Shown here in pieces: positions 1 through 6,099 of a DNA stretch of 13,663 nt (the stretch's first letter is position 1; every line of letters starts with the position of its first letter). A program made the translations under genes and the position numbers. Location of the stretch: positions 1 through 13,663 of the forward strand of contig CALAUZ010000247.1 of the NCBI GenBank assembly GCA_937892105.1, read 5' to 3'. The notes below the pieces were generated by a model. That model did no database searches. It was given only the letters and a program-made list of their open reading frames with translations, and was not told the origin of the DNA. This DNA comes from an uncultured Fretibacterium sp. GTDB lineage: Bacteria; Synergistota; Synergistia; Synergistales; Aminobacteriaceae.

Positions 1-35
1 GGAGACCAGTGCTCTGCCAATTGAGCCACGGACCT
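1..35 (-). tRNA. trnW: tRNA-Trp (5' half, cut by window edge)
   Basis: Read on the minus strand, bases 35 to 1 fold as the 5' half of a tRNA: acceptor strand AGGTCCG, TG linker, D-arm GCTC/GAGC with an AATTGGCA loop, and anticodon 5' stem CTGGT. The window stops after loop bases C-T-C-C, so only the first two anticodon bases (CC) are visible. CCA (Trp) is inferred from the typical tRNA-Trp sequence GGTCTCCAAA and from rpmG lying immediately upstream, the usual rpmG-trnW-secE-nusG order. Gly (CCC), Arg (CCT) and Pro (CGG-type) alternatives are not supported by this context. Confidence 0.85.
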
Positions 36-102
36 GCGTTAATTTTTGCTGTGTGAAATTTGACGGCGTAAATTCTACAACAGGCTTAACCTTTTGGCAA
101 CA

Positions 103-252
103 CTACTTTGATTCCTTGTGGACTGTCGAAGAGTTGCACCACTTGCAGTATTTCTTGACCTCGAGTTTCTTGCTCTGCTTCTTCTTATTGATGGTGGTGG
201 TGTAATTGCGTCTCTTGCACTGAGTGCAGGTAAGTCCGATGATGTCTGCCAT
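103..252 (-). CDS. rpmG: 50S ribosomal protein L33 (bL33), zinc-binding form
   Basis: This 49-residue protein of the large ribosomal subunit begins MADIIGLTCTQCKRRNYTTT and ends VHKESK, the normal L33 length. It keeps both cysteine pairs (CTQC at residues 9-12 and CKWC at 36-39), which marks the zinc-ribbon (C+) paralogue, and it is rich in lysine as expected for an rRNA-binding protein. The start ATG at 252 has GGAAGGG about 12 bases upstream on the minus strand, a slightly long spacing, but no other start fits. The gene reads toward the tRNA-Trp gene at the window edge, and together they match the conserved core order preceding secE and nusG. Identification is from sequence recognition and is confident. 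The larger reading frame over the same bases in another minus-strand frame is a shadow. Confidence 0.96.
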   Translation of the reverse strand: MADIIGLTCTQCKRRNYTTTINKKKQSKKLEVKKYCKWCNSSTVHKESK

Positions 253-292
253 AATAAACTATGTCCCTTCCTATAAAAATATGAATGCGTGT

Positions 293-301
293 ATTTTAGC
301 A
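293..301 (-). promoter_or_regulatory. Possible extended -10 promoter for rpmG-trnW
   Basis: On the minus strand the sequence TGCTAAAAT (TGn plus a TAAAAT -10 box) lies about 40 bases upstream of the rpmG start. No convincing -35 hexamer is visible, which is acceptable for an extended -10 promoter. The 253-393 interval is the divergent spacer between rpmG and the lipoprotein frame, and nothing else stands out in it. Confidence 0.35.
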
Positions 302-393
302 CAGTCATGAACTTTTTAGCAGGCTGATGATTTTATGCGGCGTAGGTTATGTTAGAACTGAACGCAAATTCCATTAAGAGAGGTTTATAGAGC

Positions 394-639
394 ATGAAAC
401 GTAAGATGTTTTGTGTATGGCTGGCAGTTGCTGGTATCATCTTTGCGGCTTTGACTCTCGGAGGCTGCGGAGTAAGCCACAGCGAGGTCGAGCAGGCTGT
501 GAGCGATGATGACCCCGAGAATGTCCCCAATGCTGCGACTGTCATACAGGATGACGAGATGAGCAAGGTTGAGGCTGAAGCATTGGACGCTTTGGCTGAG
601 GAGATGCTGCGTGACGGGACTCTGTTCAAGATAGCATAA
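394..639 (+). CDS. Small lipoprotein frame (N-terminal piece of the interrupted lipoprotein)
   Basis: This 81-residue product starts with MKRKM, a hydrophobic stretch (residues 6-22) and the lipobox LGGC, so lipidation at Cys25 and export across the inner membrane are expected. The mature part is short and acidic (DDDPEN, DDEMSKVEAEALDALAEEML) and probably helical. AAGAGAGG sits about 10 bases before the ATG. It could be expressed as a free 57-residue mature lipoprotein. However, the frame continues seamlessly after its TAA, so it is more likely the leader of a larger protein cut short by a nonsense codon. I do not recognise a family for the piece alone. Confidence 0.6.
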   Translation: MKRKMFCVWLAVAGIIFAALTLGGCGVSHSEVEQAVSDDDPENVPNAATVIQDDEMSKVEAEALDALAEEMLRDGTLFKIA

Positions 640-693
640 AGAGGAGTTGCGCTGCTCATAATTTCTGAAGGCGGAGAAAGTTGGACGGACTTC

Positions 694-1557
694 ATGAAGG
701 AAGATTTGTCTTTCGACAACGTATCGCCGGAAAAGCCTATAGACCTGCTCTCAGACTACATCAAGCCCAGTTACGACAAGGGCGTGATTGTAACGCTCGC
801 AGAACCGTCAGAGAAAGCCGTCAACACTCTCCTTGAGATACTGGGTGAGAGGCCGAATTTCTCACTCATGGCATCTCAGGACAAACTTGAGCTTTACGCG
901 GCGGCGCGGGCTGAGGACAATTCCGGGAAAAAGCACTTCTTTTCCTACCAGATACCGCAGAGAAAGCATTTCATCTATGAGCATGGGGAGATTATCACGC
1001 TCTCTTCTGATTCCAGCGTTGATGTTGAGGGCATTTCGTCGGGCGACAACGAGGCCGAAGACCTCACGGAATATTCCGGGACGACTTCAGAGGACATTGA
1101 GCGCATAGAGACTGAGTATCAAGTGAACCGATATAGGGATTTCTTCCACTGGTGCGCGGACGGAATTGATGAGGCACTCGCTAATTCAGAGGCGGCTGTT
1201 GCGTCATTGAGGGCGGCGGCTGGCAATGACGAACTTACATCTATTGCGGCAGGAGCTCACCCAGTTATCAATTACGACTACTGCTATACGTTTACACCGT
1301 TCGGCGGCTATAATTACAACGGAGGCAGGTACAACAGGACAATATCCCGCAAGAACAAGGCACAGTATCACATCTACTCGGTTCATTCATTCTCAACCGG
1401 CTCGGATTTCTACCTAGTGAAGGCAACGCTGACCACCTCCCCCGACTATCAAGAGACCAACCCTCAGAGGAATTACACGGACGGAAACCCGGCATTCTAC
1501 ACGCACTATCACGCAGGCTTCACGGATTATTTCATTACCAGAGCATACATTGACTGA
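694..1557 (+). CDS. Hypothetical protein, middle piece of the interrupted lipoprotein
   Basis: These 287 codons from ATG 694 to TGA 1555-1557 share the frame of the lipoprotein piece before and the BACON-repeat piece after. No signal peptide follows ATG 694, and the nearest GGAG lies about 17 bases upstream, too far for efficient initiation. The N-terminal part (residues 1-100) looks like a compact alpha/beta domain. Residues about 130-180 are helical and Ala/Glu-rich. Residues 185-287 are rich in Tyr, Thr and Asn (YTFTPFGGYNYNGGRYN, then an IYSVHSF motif with SDFYLV). The last section recalls the beta-sandwich of leukocidin-type toxins, which I hold only loosely. The open frame begins at 640, so the missing start supports this being an internal piece. 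Confidence 0.55.
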   Translation: MKEDLSFDNVSPEKPIDLLSDYIKPSYDKGVIVTLAEPSEKAVNTLLEILGERPNFSLMASQDKLELYAAARAEDNSGKKHFFSYQIPQRKHFIYEHGEIITLSSDSSVDVEGISSGDNEAEDLTEYSGTTSEDIERIETEYQVNRYRDFFHWCADGIDEALANSEAAVASLRAAAGNDELTSIAAGAHPVINYDYCYTFTPFGGYNYNGGRYNRTISRKNKAQYHIYSVHSFSTGSDFYLVKATLTTSPDYQETNPQRNYTDGNPAFYTHYHAGFTDYFITRAYID

Positions 1558-1956
1558 GCAGGCAATGACCCGCAAAAAGTTGCGCTTGTCCAAAACGTTC
1601 CGGGCGATGATGTCCCTGAGTATCAAACAATCTCTAAGGGCGATAACTGGACTCAAAGCGGTACAATCGGAGCCGGCTACACTTATGTCCCAGGCTTCAG
1701 CATCAACGGCAGCCTGTCCTACAGCGTCTCACACAACGAGAATATCAGCTACCAAACGGCGAAATGGAGCATTAAGAATGAGTGCGAAGAGTCAATTCCT
1801 AAGTTCAAGGCGCAGTTCCACCACGAATGGAACAACGGAGACCCGCATTTCCATGTAATCGGAGAGCGTTTTGCATTCGGCTGGGGACGGTATATTGGGG
1901 GTCTTTTCGACTCCAACACGGGAAACGATCACAACGGCAAGGCTCAGACTATTGAA

Positions 1957-2886
1957 GTGTCAATGCAAAAAGACCTCGGCGCGTTTGCCCCTGCTCATAT
2001 CTACGCAAGCAGGACCGTCTTTGAAGCCAGCTCTGAAGGTTCTGATGATGAGAGCTTTGAGCTTCTCTGCAATACAAACTGGAAGGTTGAGAGCGATGCT
2101 GACTGGTGCGTAATGAAGTACGACACGACAGGAACGGATACGGGAGACCGGCCGGAAAAAATACATTTCCGCATTGAACCGTTCGAGACCCTCACAGGCA
2201 AAAATGCAAAGCGCAGGGCAACAATCACAATAACGGAGCTTCTCCCGAACAACAGAACCGGCCAGACCGCGAAAATTAGCGTTTCTCAGCTTACGCCAGA
2301 TGCGCATATCGACATAAGCAGCACTGACCTAACCGCAAAAGACGAAGGCGGGACGATGAGCTTTAACCTCAGGAGTTCAGGGAAGTGGACAGCCGAAAGC
2401 GATTCGAGCTGGTGCGTGATTGATCCCTCATGTTGGTCCGGCAATGCTACAGGCTCAGGCGGTATAACCTTCAGTAAAGCGATAACCTTCAAGGTCGCGC
2501 AGAGGACAGATGCAGATGAAATACGCCGTGCTGTAATAAAGGTTACGGACGACCTCGGCAATTACATCAATGTCTATGTCAATCAGGGCGAGCTTGTCTT
2601 TCAGGTCAGTGAGCATACTGTTACGGTAATGCTAGAAGATACAACGGGGAATTTCTCAATTAAGTGCAATACTTCCTGGACAGTCGAAAGCGGCGCGGAT
2701 TGGTTAGTGATAGATGATTCGTGCAAGTCTGGCGGCACTACAGGCACAGATTGGAAGCAGATAACTTTCAGAATTGCGAGTATTCCGTATAAGCGTATAT
2801 CAACGGAGGCGACAATAACAGTGAAAGCGTTTCTCCCAGATGGCAGTGTGCAAACCAAAATCGTTAATATTAGGCGCAAATTATGA
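1957..2886 (+). CDS. BACON-like repeat protein, C-terminal piece of the interrupted lipoprotein
   Basis: Three tandem domains of about 95 residues each carry the BACON hallmark of two tryptophans around a short turn: TNWKVESDADWCVM, GKWTAESDSSWCVI and TSWTVESGADWLVI. Each is followed by a Gly/Thr-rich loop and a strand of the IxFRI or ITFKV type. The first two close with RRA plus a beta strand ending in Gln. BACON domains are Ig-like modules found in secreted or surface proteins, often tied to carbohydrate or mucin binding. The frame stays open upstream from the ATG at 1957 back to 1558, where it reads AGYTYVPGFSINGSLSYSVSHN and similar beta-rich sequence. No ribosome binding site precedes 1957 (or a GTG at 1951), so the true start is probably lost. 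Confidence 0.6.
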   Translation: MSMQKDLGAFAPAHIYASRTVFEASSEGSDDESFELLCNTNWKVESDADWCVMKYDTTGTDTGDRPEKIHFRIEPFETLTGKNAKRRATITITELLPNNRTGQTAKISVSQLTPDAHIDISSTDLTAKDEGGTMSFNLRSSGKWTAESDSSWCVIDPSCWSGNATGSGGITFSKAITFKVAQRTDADEIRRAVIKVTDDLGNYINVYVNQGELVFQVSEHTVTVMLEDTTGNFSIKCNTSWTVESGADWLVIDDSCKSGGTTGTDWKQITFRIASIPYKRISTEATITVKAFLPDGSVQTKIVNIRRKL

Positions 2887-2930
2887 TAGTGGGCTGAAAA
2901 TGTCGCTGCTTCTTTCTCTCACAAACAGCG

Positions 2931-2936
2931 TATAAT
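2931..2936 (+). promoter_or_regulatory. Perfect TATAAT -10 box ahead of the PAP2 gene
   Basis: A consensus TATAAT lies 64 bases before the PAP2 start codon, in the gap after the BACON protein. No clear -35 hexamer is seen at 16-18 bases upstream. Transcription from here would place the 2952-2985 hairpin inside the leader. Confidence 0.4.
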
Positions 2937-2951
2937 TAACGCAGAATCATT

Positions 2952-2985
2952 CCACCTTGTCCCGCAAAGACAGGGGGGCTTTATT
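2952..2985 (+). terminator. Terminator- or attenuator-like hairpin before PAP2 gene
   Basis: CCTTGTC (2955-2961) pairs with GACAGGG (2969-2975) across a 7-base loop CCGCAAA. Bases CC at 2952-2953 can extend the stem with GG at 2976-2977 over a bulge. A T-rich run (TTTATTTT) follows after GGC. It could end transcription from the lipoprotein region or, since a TATAAT lies upstream at 2931, act as a leader hairpin for the PAP2 gene. Confidence 0.4.
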
Positions 2986-2999
2986 TTCAGGAGGCAATA

Positions 3000-3935
3000 A
3001 TGGACATACAATATCTTCTCTGGCTTCAGGATTTAAGGAACAGCCTCAACGGTGTGCTAGATCCGTTCATGGAGCGTATATCGCTTTTCGGCGTGAGGGA
3101 GGCACTGATGCTGCCTGCGCTCATATACTGGTGCATAAGCAAGCGCAAGGGACTTTTCATTCTCTACGCGTGGAAAATCAGCCAGACCATCAACGCTATC
3201 GTCAAGCTCTCAGCCTGCGTATATCGTCCCTGGGTACGCGACCCCCGTATCATTCCTGCTGGCGACTCGATAACGACTGCGAGCGGCTACTCGTTCCCAA
3301 GCGGTCATACGATGATGGCAGTACCGATTTACGGCGGAATGGCCACATGCACACGCAACAAGCTGTTACGAGCATTCTGGGTTGTGATGATACTGATCCT
3401 GATGTTCTCGCGCAACTATCTTGGCGTTCATACCCCTCAAGATGTCGTTGTGGGCTGTATGCTGGGAGTACTGTCGCTGTACATTGCACACTGGGCGTTA
3501 GGCTACATTGACAGACACCCTGAGAAGGACGGCCTCGTAATGCTGATTTCGGGACTTGCCGGAATATTGACGCTCGTCTACGTTGTGAACAAGCCCTACC
3601 CGATGGACTATGTTGACGGGAAACTGCTTGTTGACCCCGTGAAAATGCAGATTGACGCTTGGGGCGATGCTGGAGCAATGGCGACATTCGCGCTTTGCTG
3701 GTACATTGAGAGCCGCTATATCAAGTTCGAGGTTACAGGCTTCAACTTGAAGGGGATAATTCTCTGCGTTCTTGGAATGATACCGCTTTACTGGCTGATA
3801 TGGCACATCGGCGGGGTAATGTCGGGAATTTTCGGCGCACATGCCGGCAAGTTCATGGCAAAATCAGCGCAGATAGTCTACATCATGATAGTGTGGCCGC
3901 TGGTGATTAAGCTGTTCAGTGGCAAGAAAGCATAA
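3000..3935 (+). CDS. PAP2-superfamily integral membrane phosphatase
   Basis: This 311-residue polytopic membrane protein carries all three PAP2 motifs: K69-x6-R76-P77 (KLSACVYRP), the PSGH motif at residues 100-103 within GYSFPSGHTM, and S137-R138-x5-H144-x3-D148 (SRNYLGVHTPQD). In this superfamily His103, Arg138 and His144 drive dephosphorylation of lipid phosphates such as phosphatidate or undecaprenyl pyrophosphate. Which lipid is used here cannot be told. Hydrophobic segments cover most of the chain, including a C-terminal half (about residues 175-305) with further membrane spans beyond the minimal PAP2 fold. ATG 3000 has AGGAGG at 2989-2994, five bases upstream. The overlapping frame from 2957 is a shadow. 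It is a free-standing gene with its own TATAAT box, and nothing links it functionally to the tail genes. Confidence 0.93.
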   Translation: MDIQYLLWLQDLRNSLNGVLDPFMERISLFGVREALMLPALIYWCISKRKGLFILYAWKISQTINAIVKLSACVYRPWVRDPRIIPAGDSITTASGYSFPSGHTMMAVPIYGGMATCTRNKLLRAFWVVMILILMFSRNYLGVHTPQDVVVGCMLGVLSLYIAHWALGYIDRHPEKDGLVMLISGLAGILTLVYVVNKPYPMDYVDGKLLVDPVKMQIDAWGDAGAMATFALCWYIESRYIKFEVTGFNLKGIILCVLGMIPLYWLIWHIGGVMSGIFGAHAGKFMAKSAQIVYIMIVWPLVIKLFSGKKA

Positions 3936-3958
3936 ATTCCAGGCCATAAAGAAACTAT

Positions 3959-4011
3959 CCCCCTTGTGCCTTACGGTTTGTTGCACGACCGAGTTTGCAG
4001 GCAGGGGGGGG
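3959..4011 (+). other. Long imperfect G/C hairpin downstream of PAP2 gene
   Basis: CCCCC at 3959-3963 plus TGCC at 3967-3970 pair with GGCA at 4000-4003 plus the G run from 4004, with one G-G mismatch and two T-G wobbles, giving a 12-position stem. Inside, CGGT (3974-3977) pairs with ACCG (3988-3991). There is no T tract afterwards, so it is not a standard terminator, though it might still end or pause PAP2 transcription. Confidence 0.35.
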
Positions 4012-4022
4012 GGTGTTATAAT
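3994..4022 (+). promoter_or_regulatory. Promoter-like element with a G10 tract in its spacer
   Basis: TTTGCA (3994-3999, four matches to TTGACA) and a consensus TATAAT (4017-4022) are 17 bases apart. Ten consecutive G residues (4004-4013) fill most of the spacer. It points into an orphan ribosome binding site at 4045-4052 and then the IS607 element and tail operon. Slippage in such a tract would change the spacer length and promoter strength. The promoter is predicted by eye only. Confidence 0.5.
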
Positions 4023-4044
4023 AACGTACGAAATTCACTAACAC

Positions 4045-4052
4045 AAAGGAGG
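4045..4052 (+). promoter_or_regulatory. Orphan ribosome binding site AAAGGAGG
   Basis: A near-perfect Shine-Dalgarno lies about 23 bases past the TATAAT at 4017, but no ATG, GTG or TTG with an open frame follows at a usable distance; IS-like AT-rich sequence begins about 20 bases later. It may have served a gene whose body was separated or lost when the IS607 element arrived. Confidence 0.5.
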
Positions 4053-4071
4053 CTAAGTAACAGCTAACAAG

Positions 4072-4116
4072 AACTTATAAAATATTGTAAAAATATTGTT
4101 GTATTTATAAGTTATC
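4072..4116 (+). repeat. Left-end palindrome of the IS607 element
   Basis: AACTTATAAA (4072-4081) and TTTATAAGTT (4104-4113) form a perfect 10-base inverted repeat with a 22-base AT-rich centre. The right arm with three following bases (TTTATAAGTTATC) matches the element's right end (TTTATAAGTTTTC, 6070-6082) at 12 of 13 positions. Likely TnpA binding region. Confidence 0.6.
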
Positions 4117-4127
4117 TCCTATATAAT
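4099..4127 (+). promoter_or_regulatory. Promoter for IS607 tnpA-tnpB
   Basis: TTGTAT (4099-4104) and TATAAT (4122-4127) are 17 bases apart, upstream of the AAGGAGG site of tnpA. The -35 overlaps the left-end palindrome, so TnpA binding there could repress its own transcription. Confidence 0.65.
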
Positions 4128-4151
4128 TTTTATTAAAAGGAGGTGGCTTAT

Positions 4152-4769
4152 ATGGCTAAGTTCTACTCAATTCATACCTTCTCAAAAATTTTGGGAGTTA
4201 CTCCACAGACTCTGAGAAATTGGGATAGGCTAGGGAAACTAAAGCCGCATCACACTGCTTCAAATGGGCATCGTTATTACTCACAAGAACAGTTAAACAT
4301 AATTACAGATATTCAAAGAGAAAAACGAATAACTGTTGGTTATTGCAGAGTATCAAGTTATAAGCAGAAAGATGACCTTAGCCGACAGTGTGAGAATATG
4401 CGGACATATTTATTGGCTCAAGGGAAACCATTTAGGATAATTCAAGACATAGGAAGCGGAATAAATTACCGAAACAAAGGCTTGATTGAACTAATTGAGC
4501 TAATAAATGATAATCGTGTTGACAAAGTTGTAATTCTGTACAAAGACAGGCTTTTACGTTTTGGAGCGGAACTCGTAGAAGAATTTGCTCGTCTACATAA
4601 TTGTGAGATTGAAATCATTGACCATGCCGAAAAATCTGAACAGCAAGAGCTTGTTGAAGACCTTATCCAGATAATCACAGTATTTAGTTGTAAGTTGCAG
4701 GGTAAACGCGCACATAAAGCTAGGAAACTGATACAGGAATTAGCGAATAACGGGGATGACAATGATTAA
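4152..4769 (+). CDS. tnpA: IS607-family transposase TnpA (serine recombinase)
   Basis: This 205-residue enzyme catalyses DNA strand exchange for the element. Residues 4-48 form a MerR-type helix-turn-helix (SIHTFSKILGVTPQTLRNWD, then NGHRYY). Residues about 60-180 are a serine-resolvase catalytic domain: GYCRVSS places the nucleophile at Ser68 with Arg66, followed by DLSRQ at 75-79, the DIGSGIN segment and YKDRLLRFG with the catalytic arginines. Putting the DNA-binding domain before the catalytic domain is diagnostic of IS607. I use ATG 4152 because AAGGAGG (4137-4143) lies eight bases before it; the in-frame GTG at 4143 falls inside that site. The stop overlaps tnpB by 14 bases, implying coupled translation. 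Length matches the family. Confidence 0.95.
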   Translation: MAKFYSIHTFSKILGVTPQTLRNWDRLGKLKPHHTASNGHRYYSQEQLNIITDIQREKRITVGYCRVSSYKQKDDLSRQCENMRTYLLAQGKPFRIIQDIGSGINYRNKGLIELIELINDNRVDKVVILYKDRLLRFGAELVEEFARLHNCEIEIIDHAEKSEQQELVEDLIQIITVFSCKLQGKRAHKARKLIQELANNGDDND

Positions 4770-5931
4770 GACAATCCGAGTAATGTTAAATCCCAATGAT
4801 AAACAGCAGACGCGGTTATTTCAATTTGCAGGAAGTGCCAGATATGCATACAACTGGGCGTTAGAGCAGGAAACAAAAAATCATGCAGAGGGCGGAAAAT
4901 TTATATCTGATTACGAGCTTCGCAGGCGTTTCACAGTGTTCAAGAATGAGCCTGCTAATCAATGGCTTTACATGATAAGCAATAACGTATGCAAGCAGGC
5001 TATTAAAGACGCAATAATCGCGTATCAAAAGTTTTTCAAGGGATTAGCTCAGCTCCCGAAATATAAAAGTCGTAAACGTAGCAGGCCAAGTTTTTATGTA
5101 GACCCCGTAAAGATAAGGTTCACGGCAACACATGTAAAGCTGGAGAGTATAGCGCAGAGCAAAAAGAAAAACCGACAGGGCGCAAACTGGTTCAGATTGG
5201 CCGAGCATGAGCGAATACCAATAGGAGCAAAATATACCAATCCGCGAATAAGTTTTGATGGGCTGAATTGGTTTCTGACCGTAGGAATTGAGGCTGAAGC
5301 TCCAAAGCCAGTAATAGAAACGGACGGAATAGGAATTGACTTAGGCGTTAAGGATTTGGCTATATGCAGTACTGGCCAAGTGTACAGGAATATCAACAAG
5401 ACAAGCCGGGTGAGACGTTTAAAAAAGAAACAGCGCATGTTGCAGCGCAAAATCTCACGCAAATACGAAAAGAACAAGAAAGGAGGAAGTTATCAGAAGA
5501 CACGCAACATTATAAAAAGTGAGAAGCAACTTTTACGATTAACGCACAAGCTAACGGACATCAGGACGAATTACATTCAGCAAGTAACGACGGAGATAAT
5601 AAAGCGAGAACCAAGTTTTATTGTTATGGAAGATTTGAATGTATCAGGAATGATGAAGAATAAACATCTGGCAAAAGCCGTACAGGAACAGAAGTTAGCG
5701 GAGTTTTACCGAATAATGCAATACAAATGTTTATGGCACGGCATAAGGTTAATCACAGCAGATAGGTTTTACGCAAGCAGTAAGACATGTTCAATTTGCG
5801 GGCATATCAAGAAAGATTTGAAACTTTCAGATAGAACATATCACTGCGAATATTGCGGAACTGTAATTGACCGAGATTTGAACGCCAGTATCAATTTGTG
5901 TCAATACGGCAAATCAGTAATTAACCACTGA
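4756..5931 (+). CDS. tnpB: TnpB RNA-guided nuclease of the IS607 element
   Basis: This 391-residue protein is the ancestor-type relative of Cas12 that cuts DNA under guidance of an RNA from the element's right end; it is not needed for strand exchange but favours element retention. The N-terminal OrfB helix-turn-helix part (AGSARYAYNWALEQ) is followed by the RuvC domain. Asp195 sits in GIGIDLGVKDLA, Glu292 in VMEDLNVSGM, and the third acidic residue in IDRDLNAS (Asp372/Asp374). A four-cysteine zinc ribbon (CSICG ... CEYCG) precedes the last motif. All catalytic positions are present and the length is typical, so the nuclease is predicted active. It overlaps tnpA; ATG 4762 with GGGGA upstream is an equally good start. 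It ends in TGA, showing TGA is a normal stop for this element. Confidence 0.94.
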   Translation: MTMIKTIRVMLNPNDKQQTRLFQFAGSARYAYNWALEQETKNHAEGGKFISDYELRRRFTVFKNEPANQWLYMISNNVCKQAIKDAIIAYQKFFKGLAQLPKYKSRKRSRPSFYVDPVKIRFTATHVKLESIAQSKKKNRQGANWFRLAEHERIPIGAKYTNPRISFDGLNWFLTVGIEAEAPKPVIETDGIGIDLGVKDLAICSTGQVYRNINKTSRVRRLKKKQRMLQRKISRKYEKNKKGGSYQKTRNIIKSEKQLLRLTHKLTDIRTNYIQQVTTEIIKREPSFIVMEDLNVSGMMKNKHLAKAVQEQKLAEFYRIMQYKCLWHGIRLITADRFYASSKTCSICGHIKKDLKLSDRTYHCEYCGTVIDRDLNASINLCQYGKSVINH

Positions 5932-6082
5932 CAGGGAATTATTGATATGTACCCGTACGTTAGCGGGGAATTGAAGCCTCTGGAGCGTCAAACCAAACGC
6001 AAGTAGCAAGACACCGTGAAAGCGGACGCGATGAATGAGGAAAGAAACATAAAAGTTAATTTATAACTTTTTATAAGTTTTC
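5850..6082 (+). ncRNA. Predicted reRNA / omega RNA of the IS607 TnpB
   Basis: In TnpB-encoding elements the guide RNA scaffold overlaps the 3' end of tnpB and runs to the right end. Here the 150 bases after tnpB hold no gene but show a CCCG (5952-5955)/CGGG (5964-5967) hairpin and the segment GAATTGAAGCCTCTGGAGCG (5968-5987), which resembles conserved 3'-end sequence of many tnpB elements. The 5' limit is a guess; the 3' limit follows the presumed element border. Evidence is positional and by resemblance. Confidence 0.5.
6051..6082 (+). repeat. Right-end palindromic repeats of the IS607 element
   Basis: AAAAGTTA (6051-6058) and TAACTTTT (6064-6071) form a perfect inverted repeat, and TTTATAAGTTTTC (6070-6082) repeats the left-end motif TTTATAAGTTATC with one change. 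The start codon of the major tail gene is 18 bases further on. Confidence 0.55.
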
Positions 6083-6099
6083 TGTAACGGAAGATAGAA

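Larger units (their letters stand above)
394..2886 (+). pseudogene. Large BACON-repeat lipoprotein, frame interrupted by TAA and TGA
   Basis: One plus-strand frame runs 830 codons from ATG 394 to TGA 2884-2886 with only two stops inside: TAA at 637-639 (codon 82) and TGA at 1555-1557 (codon 388). The bases after each stop translate to ordinary protein-like sequence without any frame change (RGVALLIISEGGESWTDF after the first, AGNDPQKVALVQNVPGDD after the second). Seen together the product has a lipoprotein signal (codons 1-25), an acidic linker, a mixed alpha/beta N-domain, an aromatic beta-rich part (codons about 290-530) that resembles leukocidin/hemolysin-type beta pore formers, and three BACON-like repeats (about 535-632, 636-732, 733-830). 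Neither internal ATG (694, 1957) has a well-placed ribosome binding site, so the pieces are unlikely to be three independent genes. A pseudogene with two nonsense changes is the simplest call; stop readthrough or sequence error are alternatives. The pore-former assignment is a weak inference, the lipobox and BACON pattern are firmer. Confidence 0.7.
4072..6082 (+). mobile_element. IS607-family insertion sequence (tnpA + tnpB), apparently intact
   Basis: About 2.0 kb, carrying a serine-recombinase TnpA followed by an overlapping TnpB, the defining IS607 layout and usual size. Its ends are set approximately from AT-rich palindromes on both sides that share TTTATAAGTT (4104-4113 and 6070-6079). 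IS607 elements lack long terminal inverted repeats and make no target duplication, so the exact borders cannot be read from this copy alone. The element is clearly more AT-rich than the DNA on both sides and lies exactly between the PAP2 locus and the first tail gene. Both frames are complete with all catalytic residues, so mobility is plausible. Confidence 0.85.

Noticed and set aside
1555..1600. Selenocysteine at the in-frame TGA, with a small hairpin CGCAA-AAAG-TTGCG about 14 bases downstream
   Set aside because: The loop lacks the G expected near its 5' side in bacterial SECIS elements, the protein does not look like a redox enzyme, and a second interruption (TAA) in the same frame needs another explanation.
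2957..3511. 184-codon plus-strand frame overlapping the PAP2 gene start
   Set aside because: Arg/His/Cys-rich shadow in another frame; the PAP2 frame has all family motifs and the AGGAGG site.
4143..4151. GTG start for TnpA three codons upstream of ATG 4152
   Set aside because: The GTG overlaps the Shine-Dalgarno AAGGAGG itself, while ATG 4152 is spaced eight bases from it.
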